Assembly: GCF_020091585.1 (NCBI RefSeq)
Contig: NZ_CP083583.1
Coordinates: 62,001-126,000 of the forward strand
Direction of reading: 5' to 3'
DNA length: 64,000 bases
DNA from: Kovacikia minuta CCNUW1
GTDB lineage: Bacteria > Cyanobacteriota > Cyanobacteriia > Leptolyngbyales > Leptolyngbyaceae
The translations under genes were made by a program, and so were the position numbers. Under the pieces are notes generated by a model, which was given only the letters and a program-made list of their open reading frames with translations, had not been told where the DNA came from and searched no databases. Positions 17,077 to 24,787 of the stretch are shown piece by piece. Position 1 is the first letter of the stretch. Each line of letters begins with the position of its first letter.

Positions 17077-18319
17077 TCAATGACCAACAGATGCCGCGCC
17101 CTTTTCGCCAACTAAGGCATGGTTCGCAAACCGATCGAGGGAAAAATCTTGAATTAATTCGTGGGGGCGATCGCACGCCACCGTGTATGCCATGGTTTTG
17201 CCGCAGACTGGCGTTGCTTTAAAGCCCCAGGTGCCCCATCCCGCATCCAAATAGAAGCCATCAATCTCGGTCTTACCCATAATGGGGGCAAAGTCGGGCG
17301 TCATATCTGCCATCCCCGCCCATTGGCGCACAATCTTGACATGGGACAGAAATGGAAACAGTTCCAGCATGTGGGCGGCAAGTCCTTCCACAAAATCCAG
17401 GGTCGATCGGGTGGAATGCAACTCGTAGGGATCGAGCGATGCCCCCATCACCAGTTCTCCGCGGGCAGTTTGGCTGACGTACACATGCAAGCTTCCAGAT
17501 ACAATAATTGGATCAAGCCAGGGGTTCATGGGTTCGCTGACCATTGCTTGCAGCGGGTGAATGTAGAGGGGCGATCGCAGTCCGAGCATCGCCAAAATTC
17601 GGGGAGTAAATCCGGCAACGGCACACAATACACGCGGAGTCGCAATTCTGCCACGGGTGGTTTGGACGCCTGTGACTTTGCCAGATTCGACCGTAATTCC
17701 CAGCACTTCCGTTTGCTGATGAATTTCCACACCGCGCCGATCGGCACCGCGACCATAGCCCCACGCCACCGCATCATGGCGGGCAATACTGCCAGGTGCA
17801 TGATATAGCGCCGCCAAAACTGGTGCCTTACCACCACAATCCAGATCCATGAACGGACAGGCTTTCTGAATCGCATTTCGATCGACCAGTTCGCTATTAA
17901 TGCCGTAGTGCTTATTCACCTCTGCCCGCCAACGCATTGTCCGTACTGCTGCATCGGTATGCGCCAGGGTGAAATGGCCGCGGGTGGAATAAAACAAATT
18001 CAGATCAAAATCCTGGGATAAATCCTGCCAGAGCCGCACCGATTCATCGTAAAACTTAACCCCTTCTGGTGTGAGATAGTTCGATCGAATAATGGTCGTA
18101 TTCCGTCCCCGTGTGGCCCCCGCCAATGTAGCCTTTTTCTAATACCGCCACGTTTGTCATGCCGTGATCCTTTGCCAGGTAGTACGCGGCTGCCAATCCG
18201 TGCCCACCGCCACCAATAATCACCGCATCGTAACTGGACTGGAGGCGATCGGGTTGGCGGAACATGCGGGGTTCCGGGTGCTGCTTGGAAAAAGCGAATT
18301 TCAGCAGGCGTAGGGGCAT
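17077..18319 (-). pseudogene. mgdA: Sarcosine oxidase beta-like subunit (N-methylglutamate dehydrogenase subunit A), one +1 frameshift
   Basis: FAD-dependent catalytic subunit (DAO family). The 5' part, from ATG 18319 ([18 protein letters not shown]), has the Rossmann motif [42 protein letters not shown]. The frame then changes, and the 3' part resumes with [23 protein letters not shown] and continues to the stop at 17077, including RQWAGMADMTPDFAPIMG and the FAD-closing DAGWGTWGFKATPVCGKTMA. A plus-strand CCCC run at 18107-18110 has one base too many; with three, the joined protein reads HTGRNTT and is 413 residues, the normal length. Sequencing error is the simplest explanation, since every other subunit is intact. 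It heads the operon, facing the XRE-cupin regulator. Confidence 0.87.
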
Positions 18320-18325
18320 GGGGGG

Positions 18326-18400
18326 GAGTTATGAGTTATGAGTTATGAGTTATGAGTTATGAGTTATGAGTTGTGAGTTATGAGTTATGAGTTATGAGTT
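18326..18400. repeat. GAGTTAT heptad array upstream of the mgdA start
   Basis: About ten tandem GAGTTAT units (a few with one change, e.g. GAGTTGT) run from 18326 to 18400, starting 7 bp upstream of the mgdA ATG. The array therefore occupies the region expected for its ribosome-binding site and leader; no clear Shine-Dalgarno is left. Confidence 0.88.
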
Positions 18401-18454
18401 TTGAATTTTGAGGTGCAGAGGGGGGACACTGGATTGGAGGAACACAATAGATTC

Positions 18455-18533
18455 TTATCAGGAAACTTAATTGAATATAGTGCATCAATAATTCACACCT
18501 GTCAATAAAGTTTCGTATTGTTATGCCTGATAA
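18455..18533. promoter_or_regulatory. Possible operator arms in the mgdA/regulator divergent region
   Basis: TTATCAGG at 18455-18462 and CCTGATAA at 18526-18533 form separated inverted arms in the DNA shared by the divergent operon and regulator. The right arm overlaps the proposed regulator start. Only 8 bp each, so chance is not excluded. Confidence 0.3.
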
Positions 18534-19204
18534 TGAAAGGAGTCTGGAGACTACCTCTCTTTTCCTTCTATGCCCACACCCCGCCCCACACCCCACACCC
18601 CACACCCCACACCCCACCTGATTCCCTGGAACGTTACCTCGGCAACACCATTCGAGAACTGCGGTTGAAACATGGCTTGACGATCGCAGAAGTTGCAGAA
18701 CAGGTTGGGATCTCCCGTGGCATGTGGTCAAAGATTGAGAACGCGCAGACGGCTACCAGTTTGGATACCCTGGCGCGGATTGCGAATGCACTGGGGGTTT
18801 CGCTTTCAATCCTATTTCGCAACTACAACATGCCGCAGGGAGGTGCCCAACTGGTCAAAAATGGGACTGGAATGGAGGTGGTGAGGCGAGGAACCAAATG
18901 TGGGCATACCTACCAATTGCTGGCCTACGATCAGGGACCAACCAAACGATTTGAACCATTCTTGATCACGATGGATGATGCTTCTGAAGTATTTCCGACT
19001 TTTGAGCATCCCGGTATTGAATTTATCTATATGTTGGAGGGGCAAATAGAGTACCGCCACGGGCAACACACCTACTTGCTGTCACCCGGCGATGCCCTCA
19101 GCTTTCGGGGTGAAATTCCCCACGGTCCCGAAAAGCTCGTACAGTTACCGATTCGCTTCTTAGCGATTATCTACTATTCCGCTTCTGCGGATTCGGAGAT
19201 ATGA
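18533..19204 (+). CDS. XRE-family transcriptional regulator with C-terminal cupin sensor
   Basis: Helix-turn-helix domain: LERYLGNTIRELRLKHGLTIAEVAEQVGISRGMWSKIENAQTATSLDTLARIANALGVSLSILF. It is followed by a cupin domain (FEHPGIEFIYMLEGQIEYRHGQHTYLLSPGDALSFRGEIPHGPEKL), the architecture of small-ligand-responsive repressors such as those beside amine and polyamine genes. It is divergent from mgdA and is the natural regulator of that operon. The start is uncertain: ATG 18533 is in frame. A better-looking N-terminus, MPDNERSLETTSLFL from ATG 18523, is one base out of frame with the HTH and would join it if one C were removed from the CCCCACA heptad array at 18573-18618, which encodes the His/Pro/Thr-rich linker. 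Confidence 0.85.
   Translation: MKGVWRLPLFSFYAHTPPHTPHPTPHTPPDSLERYLGNTIRELRLKHGLTIAEVAEQVGISRGMWSKIENAQTATSLDTLARIANALGVSLSILFRNYNMPQGGAQLVKNGTGMEVVRRGTKCGHTYQLLAYDQGPTKRFEPFLITMDDASEVFPTFEHPGIEFIYMLEGQIEYRHGQHTYLLSPGDALSFRGEIPHGPEKLVQLPIRFLAIIYYSASADSEI
18573..18618. repeat. CCCCACA heptad array in the regulator N-terminus
   Basis: CCCCACA is repeated at 18584, 18591, 18598 and 18605, with flanking variants at 18573-18583 and 18612-18618. It encodes a Pro/Thr/His-rich stretch just before the helix-turn-helix domain and is the reverse-complement type of the GGGGTGT array in mgdC. Confidence 0.85.
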
Positions 19205-19406
19205 ATGGCTCTCTCCTTCCACGCCCCCTAAAGTTGTGCCAATTGCACTGGTAGCAATAAATTTCCTTAGAATGTTTGTTGTAAGGGCATAGCAATACAT
19301 CACAGTACTATGCCCTATGCTTGACTCCACTATCTTCCATTTAACAGGGTGTGATGCCCGCTCAAAAGTTGCCAGAATAATAGAGCGACGCAGGTTATAA
19401 AAATGT

Positions 19407-19769
19407 TCAGTGATCTGTTTTACAACTCGATACAGCATCCAGTTGTTTTGAAGCAGAAACCCCCGATGCCTGAGGAGTCAATGAGCACCCAGAAGAACTG
19501 GTATCAACATTAAGCCTCTTGTTTGTTTCTGTCGTCATGGTTAGCTGTCTTGGTGCTGTTGATAGTTGCCTCCCAGAGTTATCTCCGGATGATGGGTGGA
19601 AGCTTTGACTTGCGGCGACGCCCGAAGTCGATGGTTGAAGCGCCAGCAGATACGTTGTGGGTTGAGTTGGAACTGGGTTAGGGGGAGTTAAGGACCATGC
19701 CGCAGATTGGGTGGTAAGAGTAACAGCGATCGCCCAGGTTAAAGTAATTGCCAGGTTATGTTGTTGCAT
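19407..19769 (-). CDS. Small exported protein of unknown function
   Basis: 120 residues with a clear Sec signal peptide (MQQHNLAITLTWAIAVTLTTQSAAWS) and a strong Shine-Dalgarno (GAAGGAGACTTCATC before the ATG). The mature part is Ser/Thr/Pro-rich and low in structure: TPPNPVPTQPTTYLLALQPSTSGVAASQSFHPSSG, with two Cys near the C-terminus (SSGCSLTP, AVSSCKTD). I recognise no family. The signal peptide plus good ribosome-binding site argue that it is a real gene. Neighbours give no clue. Confidence 0.55.
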   Translation of the reverse strand: MQQHNLAITLTWAIAVTLTTQSAAWSLTPPNPVPTQPTTYLLALQPSTSGVAASQSFHPSSGDNSGRQLSTAPRQLTMTTETNKRLNVDTSSSGCSLTPQASGVSASKQLDAVSSCKTDH

Positions 19770-20192
19770 GATGAAGTCTCCTTCTCAGTCAGAATGTTGA
19801 TTTCTAAAGTGATTGAAACTGGTCTGATTCCCAAGTTCCTAAAGTGTGTTGGGAACATTTACTTGTTGCTTAATTCTGATTAAAGTTCTCTAATCTGAGA
19901 TGGCTCTGATAGCAGGATGGGATCAAATAAGGCTTGGCTGAGAAAGTTACAGTATTTTTCATTTCGGTGAAGTACGGAGTCATTGGCATTAAGGCAGCAG
20001 ACGGCAGAGGGCAGAAGGAAACAGCCATTTCTCCCTTCTGCCTTCTGGCTTTACCAGTGCTGTGCCTTATGCAACGCAAATTGGCTGTAACTGAGATGGT
20101 GCTCCCGTTTTAATAAGGGTTGAGGAACCGGGGTTCTCAACGAGGAATGAATATTTTCTGCGTTTAATTATGGTAAGAACCCGTTTCTGAAA
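19770..20192. other. Intergenic, with a heptad hairpin and a palindromic repeat
   Basis: 19992-20050 contains GGCAGAC/GGCAGAG/GGCAGAA heptads followed by their reverse complement (CCCTTCTGCCTTCTGGC), a potential stem-loop. 20119-20190 contains GGTTGAGGAACCGGGGTTCTCAAC and AAGAACCCGTTTCTGAAAC, related to the AGAAACCSGGTTTCT repeat at 1009-1076. No gene seen. Confidence 0.55.
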
Positions 20193-20939
20193 CTACTGCA
20201 AGACCTGGGTTAACCAAGCCAGTGCCTGTTCTGCGGTTGCCACCTGTTCACTGGGGGGTATGGCTGGACGCTGCACCATAATGATGGGAATTCCCAATTC
20301 CCTGGCGGCAATAATTTTGGCGTAGGTTGCATCACCGCCGCTATTCTTGCTCACGATCGCATCAATACGGTAGTGAATCAGTAATTGACGTTCGTTATCC
20401 AGAGTGAAGGGACCGCGATCGCACAAAACTTCTCCCTGGGGCACGATCGCATCGGGGGCGGGTGGATCAATCATTCGCATTAAAAACCAGCGATCAACCA
20501 GTGGTGCAAAGGGAGCAAGTTCCTGTCTGCCGATCGTCAAAAAAACGCGCTTTGCTGTAGCGGGTATTGCCTGTGCTGCATCTGAAGTATTTTCAACCTC
20601 AATCCAGTGATCTCCGGTTACCCAATTCCAGGCAGGACGCACCAACATCAGGTGGGGAATTGCAACCGACTTTGCCGCTTCTGCTGCATGCCAAGATATC
20701 TGTGCCGCAAAGGGATGGGTTGCATCAATCAAAATATCAATCTGATGTTCACGCAAATAAGCTGCCAATCCCGTAGAACCACCAAATCCACCAACTCGCA
20801 CCCTCCCTTCAGGAACCGAGGGATGACGGGTGCGTCCTGCCAGCGAGGTAATGACGTGATCAACACCCCTGATGAACGAAACTTTTGCAGCTAACTCAGC
20901 GGCATCGCCCGTTCCACCCAGAATTAAGACTCGTGCCAT
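20193..20939 (-). CDS. cobK: Precorrin-6A reductase (CobK/CbiJ)
   Basis: 248 residues covering the whole CobK family: N-terminal MARVLILGGTGDAAELA (dinucleotide-binding loop GGTGDA), then VDHVITSLAGRTRHPSVPEGRVRVGGFGGSTGLAAYLREHQIDILIDATHPFAAQIS, RVFLTIGRQELAPF, WFLMRMIDPPAP and VSKNSGGDATYAKIIAARELGIPIIMVQRP. It reduces precorrin-6A (or its cobalt form) with NADPH in corrin ring synthesis, in the cytoplasm. It overlaps the preceding polyferredoxin-CNB gene by 16 nt, so the two are translationally coupled; no other cobalamin gene is in the window. Confidence 0.92.
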   Translation of the reverse strand: MARVLILGGTGDAAELAAKVSFIRGVDHVITSLAGRTRHPSVPEGRVRVGGFGGSTGLAAYLREHQIDILIDATHPFAAQISWHAAEAAKSVAIPHLMLVRPAWNWVTGDHWIEVENTSDAAQAIPATAKRVFLTIGRQELAPFAPLVDRWFLMRMIDPPAPDAIVPQGEVLCDRGPFTLDNERQLLIHYRIDAIVSKNSGGDATYAKIIAARELGIPIIMVQRPAIPPSEQVATAEQALAWLTQVLQ

Positions 20940-23749
20940 GACGATCGAACCGTTTGTACCAATCGTTGAAGTTGCCGACTTTCGAGTTCTAAAACCCGTC
21001 GGGCAAACTCAGGGTCATGGTCCAGAAACTCATCGAAGGCATCGACTGGAATTGCCAAAATACGGGTTGTTTCACTGTCTGCGATGATGGTGTTTTCTGT
21101 ACTGCTATGGGTTAAAACCTCTAGTTCATCCAGGGTTTGTCCCGGATGCAGCTTTTCAACGTGGACCCCGTCGGCAAGCCCGTAGTGGATATTGGCATCG
21201 CCTACAACTAACAGCAGCAACTCCCGGCAGGTATCTCCCGCTTCTGTGATGATGTCGTTGGTTGAATAAGTTTTTATTTCGGCACAATTTCCAAGGGCAA
21301 TCAGTGTTTCAGTCTGCATCCGCTGGAAGAAATCGCTGTTCGACAGAAACACTAATTTCTCCAGGGTTGGCAAAGCAGACAGTGCAGGTGGAGTGGGTGA
21401 AGCCAGAATCCGTTCTGCGGTTTCTCGCAGCAGGGGTTGAGGGGAGCCATGCTGCATATCACGGGCAAGTACCTGAGCACGGGCTGCATCGAATTGGGCG
21501 ATCAAATAAAGGGATGCTGCCTGAATCAGCGGATCGTAATCTTGTTGCAAGGATTCTAAGTGGCTCAAAACTTCTTGAGGGGTCACTACCAAAATACTGG
21601 CAACGACTGCTTCTCCTGGCTGAGTCAGCGATCGCAGGAGTTCCGGAGACAACCGATCGCTCCAATTCTCGCGATTAAAAAGCTGCATCACCATTTGAGC
21701 TGCCAACTGCTGTAGAGATTGGGCGATTGCCTGTGCTTTCTGCTCAGGTTGCAGCGTCGTCAGGGTCTCCAGAATTGATTGGACTATCAATGCCTGCTTG
21801 TGAGCGATGCTTGTTTGCACAACCATGACCACCGTTCGATGTTCGTCAAGTAAGGGATGATTCAAAGCGCGTTCGCAGGCGCTCAGATCGGATAAACGAG
21901 CCAACAAATACTCAGCCTTTTGAACATTGCCTGCATTGGGCGACAAACCGTTGAGAATCCACTCCTCTTCCTGGGCAGTAATGGAATACTCACGCCGCAG
22001 GGAGCGAATTTCGGCTGAATTTTGCTGCAACAATTGGTCAAATCCGGTGCGATCGGATTGCCTTTGTTGAATCGCCATCAAGCGCTCCAAAGATTTCTGA
22101 TAACCACTCAAGCGGATCTGGTTCTCCAGGGTTCGTTGGCGATTGGGATTGAGTAACTCCGGGTCTTCGATCCCTAATTCTTCTAGAACTTCTCGATGTT
22201 CATCATCGGAAATCCCCAGTTCCTGGCGCATTTGTTGCAACACCGACAAACTGCTGGAGGTGTTGACATAGCCTTCTTCCAGGGCTTCTCGAACCACTCC
22301 TTTATAAGCCTGGTGCCGTTTTGTGTGCGTGAAACCCGGAAGAATTTTTGCCAGGACGTATACTTCATCCGTATGCAGGTCATCCAGCGATCGCCCGTCT
22401 AAATATTGGGAAACATCTAGCTGCAACTTCTGCAATTGTTTTCGAAAGCGATTGGCGAGGTTTTCGCGTGAGTAGAGATCGGAGCTACGTCGCCAGGTTT
22501 TCTGGAGCCATAACGTACTCAGAAATACCAGACCCAGATCATAAACATACTGCACCCACACGGGCGTTAACAAAATCAGGGGACGAGCCGCAAAGATAAA
22601 GAAGAAATTGAACACTCCAAACGTGCAAATGGCAAAAATGCGGTGCCGAATTGTCTCAGAAGTCAGACCTGGCCTATGCCGACGGTTGTAAGATTGAATT
22701 CTTGCCTCAATCCATTGTCCAAGGACATAGGCGATCGCGATCGCTCCCCCCAGAACAAGCGGAACGGCAACTAATTTGGGAATGTTAATGACATGCCCAA
22801 ATAGATAGAGGCCAGGTTTCATCAGGGAGGCGAGTTGATCGGGTTCCCGATTCCATGCCCCCGAAAAGTAATAATCCCAGTTACCTGCATACAAGTAGTA
22901 GTAAACAAAATAGCCAAACACAATGCCGATATAGCCGTATCGCAATAGAGACGTATTGGGGCTGCTTAACCCTTGCCAGTAGGTTCGTTCAGAATCAATA
23001 TCAAAGCAAGGATTCTGACAGGCGACACAGGCGCTTTTCTCTTCGCCATCCGGCAACACTGTGCGACACATAGATTGGGTAATGGGTTGTTGGCTTGTGT
23101 GCGCCTTGCTGCCCAACAAGCCCCCCGGTTCGCTAAAAACAGTCTGCACAGGTGCCATCGGGCAGAAATATTGGCACCAGGATTTGCCCCCATAGAAGTA
23201 ACCAACGGCGATCGCAGCTACGATTGTAACCAGTAGCCAGATTGCCAACATGAGGCGATCGGCGTTGAAAAACAAAATTCGTCCACACAGTCCAATAAAA
23301 AACCAACTCAGTTGCACATAGAGATAATTTCTGCCCAACCAGGAATCTGGCTTGACTTTTGCTAATTCATAGCGCACCTTGCCAGTTTTTTGATTCTCCC
23401 GTTTGAATTGGCGCTGCCAACCCAATGCACGGGGAATTTGAGACAAAAAAGAAAGGGGACAAATCCGCCGCCATAGCTCATGCCCAAACACCAGCAGAAT
23501 AAAAATTCCTGCTGGCACAACTGCCCCCCAAAAGATGGTGGCTCCCAAAGGGTAGGGTGCTTGCTCCAAACATTGCCCCTGCACTTTGATGCACTCATCC
23601 GGTAATCGCAACGGACTCCAGGGATGATCTGGTTGGGTTAATGCTGGCGTCCAGGGATCGTAAAACAGAGAAGCAATCAACAGCAGCCAACCGATCGTCA
23701 AGAACCAGCGAATCTCATGCATCCGTCGCTCAGGCAGTTGTGCAAACAT
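20924..23749 (-). CDS. Membrane polyferredoxin (NapH/CcoG-like) fused to a cyclic-nucleotide-binding domain
   Basis: 941 residues, start MFAQLPERRMHEIRW. The N-terminal half has about six to eight membrane helices (IRWFLTIGWLLLIASLFY, ATIFWGAVVPAGIFILLVFGH, LMLAIWLLVTIVAAIAVGYFYGG and others). Cysteine groups resemble NapH/CcoG ferredoxin proteins: RRICPLSFLSQIPR, CQYFCPMAPVQTVF, and CRTVLPDGEEKSACVACQNPCFDID (CX2CX3C). A soluble helical region (about 440-790) links to a C-terminal CAP-type domain (FFQRMQTETLIALGNCAEIKTYSTNDIITEAGDTCRELLLLVVGDANIH ... LDELEVLTHSSTENTIIADSETTRILAIP). This suggests electron transfer through the membrane gated by a nucleotide or another ligand. It is upstream of and overlaps cobK. 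Its electron acceptor is unknown; the fusion itself is what can be seen. Confidence 0.8.
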   Translation of the reverse strand: MFAQLPERRMHEIRWFLTIGWLLLIASLFYDPWTPALTQPDHPWSPLRLPDECIKVQGQCLEQAPYPLGATIFWGAVVPAGIFILLVFGHELWRRICPLSFLSQIPRALGWQRQFKRENQKTGKVRYELAKVKPDSWLGRNYLYVQLSWFFIGLCGRILFFNADRLMLAIWLLVTIVAAIAVGYFYGGKSWCQYFCPMAPVQTVFSEPGGLLGSKAHTSQQPITQSMCRTVLPDGEEKSACVACQNPCFDIDSERTYWQGLSSPNTSLLRYGYIGIVFGYFVYYYLYAGNWDYYFSGAWNREPDQLASLMKPGLYLFGHVINIPKLVAVPLVLGGAIAIAYVLGQWIEARIQSYNRRHRPGLTSETIRHRIFAICTFGVFNFFFIFAARPLILLTPVWVQYVYDLGLVFLSTLWLQKTWRRSSDLYSRENLANRFRKQLQKLQLDVSQYLDGRSLDDLHTDEVYVLAKILPGFTHTKRHQAYKGVVREALEEGYVNTSSSLSVLQQMRQELGISDDEHREVLEELGIEDPELLNPNRQRTLENQIRLSGYQKSLERLMAIQQRQSDRTGFDQLLQQNSAEIRSLRREYSITAQEEEWILNGLSPNAGNVQKAEYLLARLSDLSACERALNHPLLDEHRTVVMVVQTSIAHKQALIVQSILETLTTLQPEQKAQAIAQSLQQLAAQMVMQLFNRENWSDRLSPELLRSLTQPGEAVVASILVVTPQEVLSHLESLQQDYDPLIQAASLYLIAQFDAARAQVLARDMQHGSPQPLLRETAERILASPTPPALSALPTLEKLVFLSNSDFFQRMQTETLIALGNCAEIKTYSTNDIITEAGDTCRELLLLVVGDANIHYGLADGVHVEKLHPGQTLDELEVLTHSSTENTIIADSETTRILAIPVDAFDEFLDHDPEFARRVLELESRQLQRLVQTVRSSWHES

Positions 23750-23829
23750 AGATTTTCTGGAGTTTTATAGGTGCTACTCACCTATCTTAGAGCGGAGTGG
23801 CACTGAGATAAGCAAAGTAGAACTGGGGC

Positions 23830-24309
23830 TTATGATTCACTACACCCCGAAACGCTGATCCGATAGCGAGCACCCTGTCTTCCACGGATGTTTGTATTGA
23901 TTTGAAACGGTTGTCGTGATGAAGCTGAAGGGGCAATGACAATCTGGAACGGAATTCCACCCACCAGACGCGCCCCATCCCGTCTAAAAACCTGTTCAGA
24001 TGTATTATCACCCTGTCTGAAATTGATGATGATATTGTAGTTCTCAGGGGTTTCTGAGGTGATGGTGGTAATGTAGCGAATGAAGTTAGTTCCCCCTGGC
24101 ACAACAAAGTCCGTATCCCAGTTGTTTCTGACGCCTGGAGTAACCCCTGAAGAGGAAACAGTTTTCCTTACTTCATAACTCGAACCTTCAACAGGTTTAA
24201 ATGACACACAGGTTTCTGCGGCGTTGACCAGGGAATAGGAGCTGAATGGAATGCCAACCCCTAATAACAGACTAAACACTCTAACTAACACATGATTAGA
24301 AATCATCAC
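23830..24309 (-). CDS. Secreted protein, paralogue of the gene at 31041
   Basis: 159 residues with a Sec signal (HVLVRVFSLLLGVGIPFSSYSLVNAAE). The mature part aligns with the secreted protein at 31041-31601: VRNNWDTDFVVPGGTNFIRYITTI against VRNNWNTDWFVPSGHAFKKYRITF, and PFQINTNIRG against PYQVNTNIGG, both ending in a Cys near the C-terminus (SGCSES / AGCL). Two Cys in the mature protein may pair. No named domain recognised. It is downstream of the polyferredoxin-cobK pair on the opposite side of a small gap and seems to be a separate transcription unit. Confidence 0.72.
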   Translation of the reverse strand: MMISNHVLVRVFSLLLGVGIPFSSYSLVNAAETCVSFKPVEGSSYEVRKTVSSSGVTPGVRNNWDTDFVVPGGTNFIRYITTITSETPENYNIIINFRQGDNTSEQVFRRDGARLVGGIPFQIVIAPSASSRQPFQINTNIRGRQGARYRISVSGCSES

Positions 24310-24787
24310 AAACCTCAGTTTGCAAAACAGAAATAGATCAACCGTTAATCACGGAAATCAACTCCCGTAGATTATAGTTAACACTTATATGAAAGTAATA
24401 TGATTCAATTGCCATAAACCATCTAAAAATTAATCATCTTCCCTGACAGATTGAATCAATTCAGTTCTCAACCTGACAGTAAAAAATAGGAATTCACACG
24501 TAGGGTGCCGTTAGCGGCAGCGTAACGCACCGAAACAGGACTGATTGAATCAATTTATCAACCCAGTAACAAAAAGGAATTCACACGTAGGGTGCCGTTA
24601 GCGGCAGCGTAACGCACCGAAACAAGACTGATTGAATCAATTTTAAACGTTAAACGCGGCGGCAGAAGGGGTACTTCGGTAGGGTTGTGGCAAGTAGAAA
24701 ACAAACCCCTGTAAATAATAGGGCAATTAATAATGAGGTTTTGATGCCTGAAACGGCAGCATCAAGCCTAATCGATCGCAATGATGC
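24310..24787. repeat. Intergenic region with a 69-bp direct repeat
   Basis: 24488-24556 and 24575-24643 are the same 69-bp sequence with one mismatch (period 87 bp). The repeat runs from AGGAATTCACACGTAGGGTG through AGCGTAACGCACC to TGATTGAATCAATTT. The core recurs in reverse complement at about 32225-32275 and in variant form at 56330-56365, so it is a dispersed cyanobacterial repeat. Nothing gene-like was found. Confidence 0.85.

Noticed and set aside
18518-18532. TTG 18518 as start of the XRE-cupin regulator
   Set aside because: Adds only MLCLI before ATG 18533, has no ribosome-binding site and no reason to prefer a TTG.
19160-19438. 92-residue minus-strand frame beside the regulator gene
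   Set aside because: No ribosome-binding site, no protein-like conservation, overlaps both neighbouring genes.
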